Shown piece after piece: positions 23,394 through 35,985 of a stretch of 64,000 nt of DNA (positions are counted from its first letter, which is position 1; each line of letters opens with the position of its first letter). The notes beneath the pieces were generated by a model that was not told the origin of the DNA, made no database searches, and saw nothing but the letters and a program-made list of their open reading frames with translations. Location: assembly GCA_009760855.2 (NCBI GenBank), contig WPIO01000015.1:196001-260000 (forward strand). The letters are read 5' to 3'. A program made the position numbers and the translations under genes. Origin of the DNA: Cristatella mucedo (taxonomy: Eukaryota; Bryozoa; Phylactolaemata; Cristatellidae).

Positions 23394-23999
23394 GCTGATG
23401 CCACCTTACCCGGTGCTCTGAGCTGCTGCCTCCTCGGCGACCTCTCTTTGCAATTCTCGTTTGCTCATCGTCGCATGTGAGCTGAAATGTTTGAAATCGT
23501 CCGGAAAGATATCAAATTAAGCTGAACCTGCGTATCTAGTAAGCACCACTTTGACGGCTCCCACCCCCTAAGGGAATCGGTTGTTCGCATAGTCGTCAAG
23601 GGAAGAGACAGCTGATTTCGAAGGAGCCACTTTTGATGTGAACGATGTCTTTTACTAGCATCGACGCTTGCCATATCGTTAAACAAAGGCGCTGTTACGG
23701 AGCAGCTCGCTTCCTAGCGATGTCACGACTCACTGTCACACTTGCTTTGCACTCGGCAGCAGTTAGCAAGCCTCGCACCCGGATGTCTTTAGTGTGCTGC
23801 ATTGAGCCCCTCTGCCAGCCAGCGAGTGGCATTCTTATTAGCCAAGCTTTGCCTGAGCGTCCGGTCTCGATGTACATCTGTTGCCTGCTCCTCGTGCTAG
23901 ATCTATGCCTGTAGATGCCTAGGTGGGCCACTTCACGGCCCACGTCGTGGCTTATGAGTCCCCCAGCAGCAGCCAATCCTTTTGTGTCTACTGCAACTG

Positions 24000-24085
24000 T
24001 GTGGATGTAGAGGGGGTGATAACCGCCAAGGCTCTCCTGATGCTGCTGCTTCGTTAATGAGGCTGTTAAAATAACTGACCTTCAT
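24000..24085 (+). mobile_element. SINE 3' fragment (degenerate)
   Basis: GGTGATAACCGCCAAGGCTC and GAGGCTGTTAAAATAACTG match the 3' body of the SINE family. The tRNA-like head is not clearly preserved. Confidence 0.55.
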
Positions 24086-24505
24086 TTGTGATTAATTATT
24101 TGTGTGGCTTTCACTCCAGCAGGCTGCATACTGCTGGCTAGTGGCTGCCATAGCCGACCTCGAACTATGAAGCAAAACGAGCTGCTGTTGCCTCACATCG
24201 CTGCTTTTATGTTGTTTCTCTTGCTGCCTTCGTGCATGCCTCTCGTGCGGTGCAACAGCTGCTGCTGTCGACACGCTGCCACATTGTGGTTCAAAGCAAG
24301 GGGCAGCCGTAAAGCAACCGGTCATTATATGCATCAAGGCCACGCTCTCGAGTCGCAGAGCTTGGAAGCGCACTTGTCCACTCCAGTGAGTGTGCGTGCG
24401 TAAGTGTGTGTGCACTCTCGCGTGTGTGTTGGAGTTCCACCAGCTGTAGCTAACTGGCTGTTCTGTTGTCATGGCTCAGCTGTAGCAGGTGGCAGCAGAC
24501 TCAGC

Positions 24506-25672
24506 TAATAATAATAATAATACACTTGATAAAGCGCCCTCAGAAAACTCAATCTCTTTCTAGGCTCTTTACATTTGCTGCAAGTGATGGCACACTAGAT
24601 AAGGCGGTTGCTTTTACGACCTCGGTCCCGAGGTCGTGGGTTCGATTCCTGTGGTGGGCGATCCTTTATCGCCACTGCAAGCGGTGTGATAGCCATAAAG
24701 GCTCTTCTGTCGCTATACAAAAAGAGGCTGTTTAAGCAGCTAGGATTTATTTATTTATTAAAGGGAAATGCAATTGAATGGTTAGTAATATCATCTTTGA
24801 TAAACAACATGAATAACATGGTTAGGGGTGACATGCACAGGGTCAGCATGCAAATGTGGTTAGTGGCAGCATGCAGTGTCAGCACGCACAAGTACATGAA
24901 GGACGAATCACAGGAACCCACTAAATGCTGTCCTAAACAGGTGTGTTTTAAGTTCTTTTTAAATGTGGTCAAGTCACGGGATGTTGTGACGCAAGGCGGT
25001 AGGGAGTTCCAGGCTTTGGGAGCATACGAACTAAATACATGTTCTCCAAAGGATTTGAGGTTTGTACGAGGTATTGGTAAACTGTTGGATTTTGAAAAGC
25101 AGGTGGTACGTTGCTTGGCCTGATGGGGGAGTATGTCGGAGAGATAGGCTGGAGCCATAGAATGAAGGGACCTAAAAGTGAGCGACAAAACCTTGAAGTC
25201 GATCCGTTGCTTGACTGGGAGCCAGTGCAGGTTGGCAAGAAGTGGTGTGATGTGGCAACTGCGATGATCACGACAGACAAGCCTAGCTGCGGAGTTTTGC
25301 ACCAGCTGTAAGCGCCTGCTTGCACATGCCAGTAGGCCAGCAAGCAGTGAGTTACAGAAGTCAAGACGGGATATCACAAATGCATGGACCAACTTAGACG
25401 TGGTATCCTTATCTAAACAAGCCCGAATTTTAGCAATGTTATGTAGCTGAAAGTAGGCAGACTTGATTGTGGAGCTGATGTGGTCATCTAACGAGAGGTC
25501 ACTTTGGAACATGACACCTAGATTTCGAGCTGTTTCAACAGAAGATATGCTTGCAGAGCCAAGTTTGAGCATAAGCTTTTCCCATTTTTGAATCACACAG
25601 GGTTTGCCCTTAACTAGTAAGTTAGTTTTACCATCGTTTAGTTGAATCTTAACTATGCACCCTTTCAAGCCG
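24506..25672 (-). mobile_element. R1 LINE (CR1/L2-like), 3' 1 kb with open reverse-transcriptase tail
   Basis: Best LINE copy in the window. On the minus strand from about 25668 it keeps an open frame of roughly 300 codons. Its blocks are ARNLGVMFQSDLSLDDHI, IRACLDKDTTSKLVHAFV, RLDFCNSLLAGL, RLQLVQNSAARLVCRDHR, LHWLPVKQRIDFKVLSLTF and YAPKAWNSLP: the C-terminal region following the reverse-transcriptase palm in CR1/L2-clade elements. The 3' untranslated part ends AAAGCGCTTTATC-like sequence and an ATT-repeat tail. The catalytic domain is missing (5' truncation), so it is not autonomous. A SINE interrupts the 3' untranslated part at 24585-24752. The uninterrupted frame suggests a fairly recent insertion. 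Confidence 0.92.
24585..24752 (+). mobile_element. tRNA-derived SINE nested in the R1 LINE
   Basis: The copy has GATGGCACACTAGATAAGG (A box), GGTTCGATTCC (B box), the GATAGCCATAAAGGCTCTTC body, and a GCAGCTAGGATTTATTTATT tail. The LINE sequence TTTGCTGCAA before it and GGGAAATGCAATTGAATGG after it are contiguous in other R1 copies (21700-21740, 62430-62470), so the SINE inserted after the LINE. Confidence 0.9.
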
Positions 25673-26150
25673 ATCTGGGCGGTCGCTTTGCTCAGGACGG
25701 TCCCTGTCGCTGGCCCTGTGCCACTGGCAGGTGTTCACCTTCCCCCCACCTGGCGGCCTGGCAAGATGACTAGACTATATGCAGTGTAGGTCTCTTGTAC
25801 TCGAACCTTGCCACCTTGGCCCCTGCAGTGCTGTCTGCCAGCAGCCCAGGCTCCGGGCTTTCCCAAAAAGGAAAGAGGCTGGCCTGGTGCTGCTGCTGCT
25901 GCTACAGCCTCTGCCACAACTGATGCTGCTGCCTGAGCCGGTGTTGGCTGGCAGGTAGGCTGTCAGCAGACGGCCCAGTGGCTGTGAGCCATGTTGAAGC
26001 TGTGGTATCCAGGGGCTAGAGTTGGCATCTGTCCAGCCTGTATCAACTAGAGGATCAGAGCACAGTCAACTGGCTGGACTGCCTCGAGTCCTGCCCTCCG
26101 GTTTCTGATTGCACACTCCTCACACTGGCCTCTTTGCTGGCATCTTTCAG

Positions 26151-26245
26151 AGTCGTGCGAGGACTGTGAAATCGATGGCTTGTCGCGCGACAGTTTTGCC
26201 TTCGACGGGAGATGGTGCTCCCACACTGTCCACACAACCGATTAG
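26151..26245 (+). CDS. ELAPOR1/2: ELAPOR1/2 homologue, exon g (MRH region)
   Basis: Encodes residues 449-479, with Ser480 split. The acceptor is TTTGCTGGCATCTTTCAG, the donor ATTAG|GTGAGA. Phase is 0 in and 2 out, exactly what exons f and h require. The sequence VKSMACRATVLPSTGDGAPT and then LSTQPI(S) aligns with the vertebrate SKSITAYVCQAVIIPPEVTG...VSSQPVS. This exon was found by combining the required phases with the S-x-Q-P-V/I-S pattern. The match is short, but splice sites, phase and spacing all agree. Confidence 0.85.
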
Positions 26246-26344
26246 GTGAGACTGATCATCAACACGTCAGGCGTTTTAATCTACGACCAGTTGTATTTAT
26301 CTGCTGACCCGCTTGTCTTTATTTGTGTTCGTGTGTTGCCTTCT

Positions 26345-26720
26345 ATGTGTGCATATATGTATCTCCGTCTGTAACTCCACAAAGCCACAAGGGGTATTCA
26401 GGTGTTAGGCAGGAGAGGTTTGTATAGCGCACTCACAGCCTAAGCGGCTTTGGGTACGCATTCGGTGGCCATCAGACTTCGTCTCACACAACCAAGAGAA
26501 AATGGGAAGCATAGCTGAGTCAGGAGGGCAGTCGAGGAAGTGAGTAGCATTATGGAAGTAGCAACTCAGGACAGCTGGAAAGGGATGTGCCACAATCGGC
26601 AGCAAGAGAGTACATATCGTTGCTTTTTGTGCAGGGCAAAATCTTCTGTCGCCTACGGTTTTTAATCGAAGGATTGGAACAGCTAATTTATTGTCTTTTG
26701 AGGACCTTAGGCAATGAGGA
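26345..26720 (-). mobile_element. R3 LINE 3'-end fragment
   Basis: Begins near GTATCTCCGTCTGTAACTCC and carries TATAGCGCACTCACAGCCTA, AAGCGGCTTTGGGTACGCAT and AGTGAGTAGCAT, collinear with the copies at 100-440 and 35035-35400. It is a 5'-truncated minus-oriented copy. The coding match is weak. Confidence 0.75.
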
Positions 26721-27077
26721 AGCTGGGACTGGTTGAGCAGTTCAGCTAGGTAGGAAGGAGGGTTTGCTTGTAGACCTACATTTGCCTAATGTTTCAGCCT
26801 CTGTAAGGTCATCGAGGATTGCTTTGGCAGGTAACAGCCCCACATCATGCCAGGCGTGATTTAGAGGCAGATTATTGTACTCTTAGCCTGCACAGGTCGT
26901 CAGTTTGGGATTCACACTATTTATAGCTCATTACTTGCCCTGCAAAAGTATGTTGCTCTACTCGACAGCTGGCACTGCTACCGGCCTGGTTCCTGTGCCC
27001 ACGTCGACCTGTGAGGCTCCGAGCCTCAAAGTGGCTAAGGAGCTTTTGCTTTACTGTGGTCTCGCCTCCTCGCTCGC

Positions 27078-27205
27078 GCACACACACACACGCACACACA
27101 CACACACACACGCACACACACACACACGCAGACACACACGCGCGTGCACACACACACTGCCTGCCATCTTAGGGGAGCAATCAGCCGGGTTGTATGTGTG
27201 TGCGT

Positions 27206-27272
<67 letters not shown>
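27078..27272 (+). repeat. CA array followed by TG array (inverted pair)
   Basis: About 35 CA-type units (27078-27148) are followed, after 45 bp, by about 38 TG units (27196-27272). The two are complementary. Confidence 0.92.
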
Positions 27273-27275
<3 letters not shown>

Positions 27276-28437
27276 ACACACATACATGCGCATGCGAGTG
27301 CATGCACATGTCTGTGTGCTACTTATACTAAGCCTGATAAGGTCAGTCTCTCTGTGTGTAACACTGTGACTGTTTGATCGGTCCGTAGTGATACTGGCTT
27401 CATCCAAATTCTAGCTTGAGCTTTTCCTACCAGTTCTGGTCAAGCAAGTAAAGCTGTTGTTAGTGCATTCAGGCCCATGACCGGCCAGCTTCTTGGACGT
27501 AGATGCGTGCTAGGTCTGATCGGATTGCTGTTGACATATCCTAATGCTCGGAGTGTGCTCCGGCTTGCGTGCTGCTGCTGCTGCTGTGCCGGCCTGTTGA
27601 GCCATTCATTAGGACTGTAGATTTTTAAGCCTAAGCTCGTCGAGCCCGTGGTAGCTGGCTCGGCTGCTGCATTCTGTCCATGTATTATCGAATTGCTAAG
27701 GCACTGCCCTCAGTGGTGCCGATCTGAAAGGACGCTCGTCGGGCTTGCCCGATGAGGGGGGAGAGGGGTAGGGGAGGGGTGGAAGCAACCGAGCCGGACC
27801 GTACAGACCAGAAGTTCACTTCATAACAGGCGCCTGAAGAAGCTGGGCGGGGCTACTCTGTTGCTCCTGAACATTTGCTGACACCCCCCCCCCCGATAAG
27901 CCCCCCCCCCCGCCCCCACTTTTGCTATGCAGTATCTAGTTCTCCGGGCCCAGATGCTGACTTAATATGTCTAGGCGTACATTCCGGATGAGCTGCCAAC
28001 CCTAGCACCCCAGGCTCTTCCGGTAGTCGGACGATGCAAACATCTGGTGCGAGTACCTTGTCTGCTGTATGCATGAACCTCTCAAATGCTTAAGCGCTAG
28101 TATGAGTGAATGAAACCCCAGAAGTGAAGTAAAGAAAGTTAGAGTGGACTGCATTTCTAGTAATAAAACTATCACGGGACTGACATTTTTTTTATCCCAG
28201 AATGAGCACTGGAGTAGCAGGCGATCTTGACCCTCCCAATAATCATAGTTCCTTGCTTGTTACCACTTGGCTATGCCATGGGTTATAATTTGGCCGTATG
28301 TTCTTGAATGTTCAGCAAAAGTGCACTAACCATTCTTCAGAAGCAGCCTTGAACCGAAGTAGGTAACTCGGGCATGTCCGACAAAGCATATGTGATCGAC
28401 TCAGGCCATTAGAGCAAGTGCCTGAGCTAGCCGAACC

Positions 28438-28532
28438 GTAATAATAATAATAATAATAATAATAATATTGCACTTGATAAAGCGCCCTCAGAGAACTTAA
28501 TCTCTTTCTAGGCGCTTTACATTTGCTACGAT
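28438..28532 (-). mobile_element. R1 LINE 3' terminus
   Basis: An array of 9-10 TAA units, then TGCACTTGATAAAGCGCCCT and TAGGCGCTTTACATTTGCT. Only the last 95 bp of the element is present. Confidence 0.85.
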
Positions 28533-29875
28533 TCCTTGAGTCCCTGGATCCGACCGACCATCAAGATCTAGAAGCCGGCATATACAGTCTGAGTTGCCAC
28601 AAGGTTCACACCAGCAGTACACGTGGGCCCCAGCTGTTAGTCAGTGCTAGGTTAAATAACTGAACTAACGATTGAGTATTGCTCCGATGGTGCACCAACT
28701 ATACAGTTCCACGATGCGATTGATAACTAGCAGTCACAGCACTGCGTCTAGTCGACGGGAGATATTCGTTGGACAAGTAATCGATTGGTGCATTTTACAT
28801 CAACTGCATATTCAGGTTTGTAGCCATCTATACACGTGGTCCTCACTACGGAAAGCTCGAATTGTACTTTGCAACAACGCTCGTGACTCCAAAATGTATA
28901 GCACTCGATAGCAAGCAAAAGACTCATGGTGCCACATGCCATGCCGAGCTGGCTTGCTGGAGCATCTTGGGTTTCCCGGGGACCCGGGCTTGCAGCTTCG
29001 TACAGGAAGCCAGTGTGCGGATTATGGGTATTTGCATCCCGGGTTTGTACAGTCAGCTGCCACCAGAAGGTGCCTGGGGGTGGATGGGAGGTGAAACTGT
29101 ATCGAAGCCAGCAGCATTGAGGCCCCTCCCCCTCGATTATCTGGTGGTTTGAGGCCCCTCCCCCTTGATGCAGGGCAGGTAGCTGCTGCAAGCCAAGGCC
29201 GGCTGACTCACGCCCGGATGCAGGACAGGCCACGGGCTGTGGTAGCTTCAGCTGCACACGAGTTGTTGGCGTGCTGCCACCACGTGACGGTGCTGTATTT
29301 AGTTCCATTTGTCGAAGGAGCCGCCCTCTCTGCAGGTCGTGCGACTTGCAGAGGCTGAGAGCATCTGTTGTTGGCGCCTGCAGCCAGGCAGGCAGGGAGA
29401 GCGGCGAAGGCGAGACGAAGAAGGGAAGCAAAAAGCTGTTGTGAGAGTTGAAAGAGTTGAAGTGAGGCCGTTGGAGGGGGTCGGAATGAATTCTTTTTCA
29501 GCGCCATTTCTGCAAAGGGCTGCTTCGGTGTGGTCGTAGGCAGCAGCAGCAGTCGCAGCTGGGAGGCAGATAGGAGCCGGCACCTGTCCAGTGGAGCAGC
29601 CTCGGACGACAAGTGTTTGCACAGATCGGTAGCCGAAGTAGCCGTTGGGTGCCTGGGCATCTTCTGCAGCTGAGGCAGCCGCCTGGCCGGGTAGAGCTGG
29701 CAGCGAATGCTGACCTGGAAACTTGGCATCATGGCACGTCTTGCATCAGCTAGCTGACAGCTAGCTCAAGGGCCTTGACTCCCCACCACCCACCCCAGGT
29801 AATGTTTCCAATTATCGACCTGCGCTGCCTGTGAGCACAGCTTTCACTGCCGAGTTCAAACAGATGAGGTGATGT

Positions 29876-30545
29876 GTAATAATGATAATGATGATACTAA
29901 TGTGGCACACTTTTGTAGCACGCTGAGAGCACCAAAACTCTATCCAGGCGTTTTACAAGTTGCTGCAAGAGAAGCAATAGCCAAGAGTTACTGACGAGCA
30001 TATCGTATCGACAAGCATACAAACGCATGCACGAGTAGACATCGGTGCTGCTAATTAGTAGGACCTCCTTTAATAACATGCACTGAATCACGCGAAGCCG
30101 GTAAGCGCGCAACGTATGCAAGAAAAAAGTTCATCGGGGCGTAGGGAAAGCTCAGTGGGAACAGGTGGGTTATTAGCTAAGATCCAAATGCTGAATGTCG
30201 ATGCAGGTGGTGACCGAACCTGGAAGTGCCAGTTCCAGACATTCGGTGCATGCAAGCTGGAGGCTCTATCACAAGAAGATTTCAATGTATTTCAACTGAC
30301 TGAGAGGTGACTGGATGCCGAGAGCTGGGGACACGCGGGTACTCTGGAGGAGCAAGGAGTTCGGATAGGTAGGCTGATGCAAGCGAGTTGGGCAGCCTGA
30401 ATGCCGCAGAGTGAGTGGATCGTAAAAGTCGTTTCGAGGCTTGGTCTAGGGAGTCAGCCAAGCTGAGGCAGAAGTGGTGTGACGTGGCAGCTACACCGTT
30501 GACAGGTGACCAGCCGAGTTTTGCACCAGCTGCAGACAATTAAGG
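29876..30545 (-). mobile_element. R2 LINE fragment (CR1/L2-like)
   Basis: The plus-strand left end has an ATAATGATGA-type tail, then CAGGCGTTTTACAAGTTGCTG and GCAATAGCCAAG. On the minus strand, broken frames encode SWCKTRLVTCQRCSCHVTPLL, equivalent to LVQNSAARLVCRDHRSCHITPLL of R1, and then a YLSELLAP block. It is collinear with 6861-7500. Confidence 0.75.
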
Positions 30546-30832
30546 GCTCAGATGGCAGGCACGTTCTTTTCCAGCCGTCAGCAACACCTAGCCCAGTGTC
30601 CCATAGCAGCGGCCGTGGCCCCGGCGGCCGTGGCCACGCCCCCCTGCGGCATCCTTTCCAAGCTGAGCAGCACGTGGCCGCGGCACGGGTGGGTGGGGGT
30701 GGCAGATGCATGGCGGCTGCGGCAGCATCCTCTCCATTCACTGTGCGCGTGCCTCCCAGCCCAGCGTGCCCCTTCCCACGCATCGCTGAGGTGGCTTCGA
30801 TCCGCCTTTCGTCGGCAGTTCGTCTTCATGCC

Positions 30833-31141
<309 letters not shown>

Positions 31142-32689
31142 TACCAGCCGAGTTGTGCTGAGCAGGCATCGGGCCACCAGGCCCGTGTGTATGTGTGTGT
31201 GTATGCCAAGCTGGAAGTTGGGAACTAGCCAAGGAAAAGCCAAGGGCTGACCCATGTTGATAAGCTGATTGCTAGTGATTCAGTCGTCCAGGTGCCCGAT
31301 GTAAGAGGCCGATCTGGCTTCGTCGGATGGCGGTGGGCTGGGGGGGGGGGGGGCTGGGGCCGTTTTGGAACAAACCATTTGGATGATAAAGCGATGGCGG
31401 CCAGTCGGCTTGTCATCGCTCGATCGGCAGCTGCCAGACTCTGCTCGCTAGCTAGCTAGCTCAGAGGAGGCTGCAGTTTCCAAGCCAAATCGCAGACGAA
31501 GACCTCGAAGTAGCCAGCTTCTTGCAGAGTTTTCTGGGTGGCCCGCTCATGGAATGGCTCTCATTCACCCACAGGCCATGCTTAGAGCTGCTTGGCTGGA
31601 AAGGAGTGTCGAGAAGAACTCCAGGACACGGGGCCCCTTGTCTGGACGAGAAACCCTCACAGGTCTTGTGAAAGGGGGGCAGCTTTCTATGCGAAGGCAC
31701 GTTACTTTTTTTGCGCTCTTCTCATAGGAGTCTAATTACAACACGAAATTGCATGGATCTTATAAGCTGTTAAGACCAACTTTTAGTGGCACGGAAAAGT
31801 TGGAGCCGGCTACTGATGCTGCAGCTGCACTCTACAGTCTAGCTGAGATCGGGCATCGTGCATGCAGCTTGTGCTGTCAACTTGTGCCGGCGAAAGGTAC
31901 AGATAGTGAAGAGCTGTTAATTCTAAGTCGCCTTGTTCTCGGCGGCTGTATGAAGCAGCTGCACTCGCATAAGATTTCAAATGGTATTACGTGAAGTACA
32001 ATTGTCTGACTGCATAGACCAGGGTAAGAGACCAGTCATCAAATCTGTTGGCTGAAGCATACAGCTCCGAACGGTTTTATAGCATCCAGAATTCGTGGAA
32101 TACTGTCACTTGTGGTGACTCAGTACCGGCATGCTCACTCATTTTCTACTCCAGGGTAATACGCCTGTACACCAGGTACATGGTAGGATTTGCGAGTCGT
32201 AGATGGACTATATACGGGCATCCTCGTGGACATGGATGTCTTCACCGAGCTTAGCAGAGTTGGCTTGCCATCTATGGTATGCTGCTGCATCTAACTAGGA
32301 AGTCGGCCAGGCAGTTGCCATGCCCACAGGCAGACGTGGACGGATGTGGGAATCCCAAATCATTAACTGAATGAGGTTAATCCTGCCCCCCTCCCCTTTA
32401 GGCAATTGGAATTTTTAATGCTAGCCTGTAAACGTTGTGCTAGAATGCTTGGTTAGACAGGCCAGGATGCAGCAGACACGTGGCCACGGTGGAGGCTCCT
32501 ATTAGTCGCTCCTGCCTCATCGTGATTTCGGTTGCACTATGTTTTGCATATTTCCCATTTTGGGACTGGCTGCCCTTAATGTCCTCGATTGTTTGCAATC
32601 ATTTGCTTCTGCTGCTTCGTGCTCTCCTGACTCCAGGTCTTCCCACCTTTCCAGCCTGCAGGCTTGCCATTAGTAATGCAAGAGTACCG

Positions 32690-32790
32690 AAAGCCGCTTA
32701 GGCTGTGAGTGCGCTATACAAAACTCTCCTGCGTAACACCCACATGGTCTTTATGACTTTGTGGAGTTACAGATGGAGATACAGTACATT
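32690..32790 (+). mobile_element. R3 LINE 3' terminus, opposite orientation
   Basis: Reads TAGGCTGTGAGTGCGCTATA and GTTACAGATGGAGATACAG, the reverse complement of the R3 end at 26345 and 35035. It is about 95 bp only. Confidence 0.75.
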
Positions 32791-33859
32791 ACAAGAGTAC
32801 CCACTCTAGCCACATTGAACCGAGCCTCGGACAGAAAGTGGGAGCTGCATGAGGTCTCTCTGGCTCCCTGCCCTGCGGCTGCCGTGTCGGTCGGTCTCTT
32901 TTCTGGACCCGTCCGTCGCGTGCGCCCGAGGTCGGCACGTCAGTGGCTGACCGGAGGAGCCAGTGCTGGGAGTGAGGAGGCATAGGGTGGCAGGTGCTGC
33001 CTCGGTGACCTGCTGCTACTGATTCGGCAGTAACGTGGCCGAGCAGCTGCCACAGCCACGGCTGGCTGGAGTCTATTCTAGCGGGGATCGCCGTGCCGGG
33101 CAGCCAGTGGCTACTGCCCCCAAGCGCTGCCCGCCGAAGTCGAGGTCGAGGCTGCCGCCTCGAAGATGTTCTCTGTAGCTCTCTCTCGAGACCCCGGTGC
33201 GGCCGCCTGCTGCGCCGCTCCTGCTCGTTTGCCAGGAGAATGGCTCGCGAGGAGAGGTGACTGGAGGCTTCCCCTACCGCTGCCGGGGTCATGAAAGTGA
33301 GAGATCAAAACGAGGCCGAGCTCCTGCAGAGCTTGGCTTGGTCGGCTCATGGCTCGAGGCGTCGTCCATGAGCGCGGTGCTTGCCTGCGTGTTTCGCTCA
33401 ATCAGCTCGGCTCGAAGCCCTCCAGGACAACCCTAGACCAAAGTAAGCTGCGAATTCATTACCTTGCTCAGACCGGCCACGTGCGACTGTAGCAAGTCCG
33501 CCCCGCCCAAGCTGGCTGCACTCGGCCCGAGGAACGCCCTGAAGCCTCGAACTCTACAGAAATCCTTGCGAGAGGCCACGGGCACAGCTCCAAGTGTCAG
33601 TAGGCTTCGTAGGAGGCTTTCGGAGCATGGCAAGTATTGAAGAAACTCGAGCGGTTAATTAACGAGTGACAATGAAAAAGCCATCAGCAACTGGCGGTGC
33701 CAACACTCCCACTTTACATTACATGACCTGAGCCGTTTTCTATGGATCAGCAAAGTAGATTCGCGATCCGCGTAGAAACGTAGCCAACGGGAGGACTTAC
33801 GTCAGCCGTGGAAGAGGTGAAGAAGAGTGGGCAGCCGGACTGCATACAATCTACTCTCT

Positions 33860-33984
<125 letters not shown>

Positions 33985-34078
33985 AAGTCTGGTGGTGGTG
34001 GAAGTGTGCTTGTTTGGTCTTGCTTTTTGTCAGAACTCTTTACCGTACTAGTGGGATTACGGATAGGATGCGTGTTGG

Positions 34079-34300
34079 TAGAGGGTGCCTTGTGCCAGAG
34101 CTCTTGTATGCCGAGGACTATGCTTGGTAAATGGATACGGAACCCTAGCTTACTGCAGCAAGGCAATTCTTTGTAATTCAAGTGTCCCAGTCTTTATTTG
34201 GCCTAGTCAGTCACCTGATCTCAGCCCTATTGAGCGTCTGTGGGACAGGCTGGAGTGTTCACTTATAGTTGAGAACTGTGTCTGATCGTCTCGGGCCTGC
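34079..34300 (+). pseudogene. Tc1/mariner transposase C-terminal remnant
   Basis: A short open stretch reads VPVFIWPSQSPDLSPIERLW, then DRLECSL. This is the signature WPxxSPDLNPIExLWxxL at the end of Tc1-type DDE transposases, where the final catalytic acidic residue region lies. The upstream catalytic DDE portion and terminal inverted repeats were not found. It is an isolated, inactive fragment inside the intron. Confidence 0.75.
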
Positions 34301-34899
34301 TTTTTGGTCGGATTAAATTAAGCAGTTGTGTGTGGGACTGCATAACTCCGGATATTTGCCGAAAGCCCACTGTGTCAATGCCCCGGAAAAGACGAGTTAT
34401 ACTGAACGACCTATATTGATTCAAGTATCCACTCGTGCATGTGTAGCCTCTGTTCTCATTGAAAATGGACAAAAAACCTCTTGCACACTCCAGTGTTGCT
34501 AGACGAAGATTTAGGCAATCGGCTGTCATATCGGCTGATGATGTGGCATGCGACCCTCGTAATTGCTTTGCGTTTGAGTGTGTATATATAGTGTGTATAC
34601 GAATGGCAAGCGTCCTTTAAAGCAAAAAGTGAAAAAACTGGCTACTTACATTTGAGAAACGTCTTTTAATCTGTTCGCCGAAGCGAACCGTAGAACCAGT
34701 CTCAAGACAGCAGCCTCTCATTGAAGACCGGCGGTAGGCTAGTCGAGTTTTTCCCTCCTGCAGCTTTGTGCTATAACGAGCAAAGGCCAGTCGCTGCGAA
34801 AGTACTGGCAGCTTGTGGCCGATTATTTCAGCTGCATACTATTCAATGTCGATAGTGTACTGTCGATGAGTCTTATCCAGAATCATGACAAGCGGCGGG

Positions 34900-34906
<7 letters not shown>

Positions 34907-34964
<58 letters not shown>

Positions 34965-34980
34965 GTGTGTGTGTGTGTTT
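34907..34980 (+). repeat. GT microsatellite
   Basis: About 33 GT units after a short AT run. Confidence 0.93.
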
Positions 34981-35034
34981 GTGTATGTTTGTGTTTCGTG
35001 CATGTGTCTGTGAAGAGAGAGTGTGTCTTTTTAT

Positions 35035-35400
35035 ATATTTCCGTCTGTAACGCCACAAAGCCATAAAGACTAAGTGGGTGTTACGCAGGAGAGTTGTGTA
35101 TAGCGCGCTCACAGCCTAAGCGGCTTTCGGTACGCATTCGGTAGCCAACAGACTTTGTCTCACGCAACAAAGAGAAAGTGGGAAGCATAGCAGAGTCGGA
35201 AGAGCAGTTGAGGTAGTGAGTAGCATAGAAGTAACAGCTCAGGACTGCTGAAAAGGATGAGCCATAGCCGGCAGTAGGAGAGTCGTTGTCGTTGCGTAAG
35301 AATTGTGGAAGCCAGCTCCACAGTCTAGGACCTGCAGAGCTAAAGCTTCTGTCGCCAACGGTCTTTCAAGCAGAAGAATGGAACAGCTAATTTCTTCAAA
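35035..35400 (-). mobile_element. R3 LINE 3'-end fragment
   Basis: Collinear with 100-440 and 26345-26720. CCGTCTGTAACGCCACAAAG is at the left and GCTTCTGTCGCCAACGGTC at the right. It is 5'-truncated. Confidence 0.78.
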
Positions 35401-35899
35401 GAATGAGAGGGAGAGAGAGACAGTAAATGGGAGCAATAGAACTGAGTGACTCTTTTTCCTTCGGATGTGATGGAGTGCCGCTGAATGCCGGCAGCAGCCA
35501 GCTGCTGCTGGCAGCTGACGGCACGTGGCAGTGCATCGTCCTGCTGTGGACTCGTGTCTTCCATGTGCTGACCAGACCCTGTTTGGCTCACCATCTGTAA
35601 ACTTTTGACACCGATGGCTAGCTTAGATCCAGTAAGAGCTAAATGTTCGATAGCATGCACTGCACTTGCCGGCTGCTCGAGCTGCTGTTTGAAGGGCTGC
35701 TTGTGGCCTCTCTTTCGCATGATACTGTGACTGCACACGCAGCACGAGTTTGCGAGCTGCACGAGTTTTCGTCTTCGTTTTGTGCTTCTAGCCTTTGCTT
35801 TCAGTTTCATGTGTGAACGTGCTAATGCTGATGATTCTGCTTGCATGAAACACATAATAAAGTATATCGATTTAAGCAACTATGTTTGTCTTTCCATAG

Positions 35900-35985
35900 C
35901 ATTGCTGATGAAATTGTCAATGTGACCTCTGAGGATGCCGCTGCACGGAAGCAGCTGGTTACTGACGCAGGTTACACTATCCAAG
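35900..35985 (+). CDS. ELAPOR1/2: ELAPOR1/2 homologue, exon h (MRH region)
   Basis: Encodes residues 481-508, with Ser480 and Asp509 split. The acceptor is TTTGTCTTTCCATAG, the donor CAAG|GTTAGT. IADEIVNVTSEDAAARKQLV aligns with the vertebrate LADRLIGVTTDMTLDGITSP, and the sequence runs on toward a family hydrophobic segment in the next exon. It contains an NVT sequon. Phase is 2 in and 1 out. The exon is part of the lumenal MRH-type domain. Confidence 0.9.

Noticed and set aside
23645-23914. 89-codon frame with several cysteines
   Set aside because: I tested it as the missing ELAPOR MRH exon because of an R-P-V-S ending. Alignment fails elsewhere and there are no matching splice sites or phases.
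33197-33300. Open stretch containing VCQ then EVTG with the same spacing as the vertebrate ELAPOR VCQ...EVTG
   Set aside because: Its only nearby donor gives phase 1, while phase 2 is required, and nothing else aligns. The exon at 26151-26245 fits both phases and the flanking residues.
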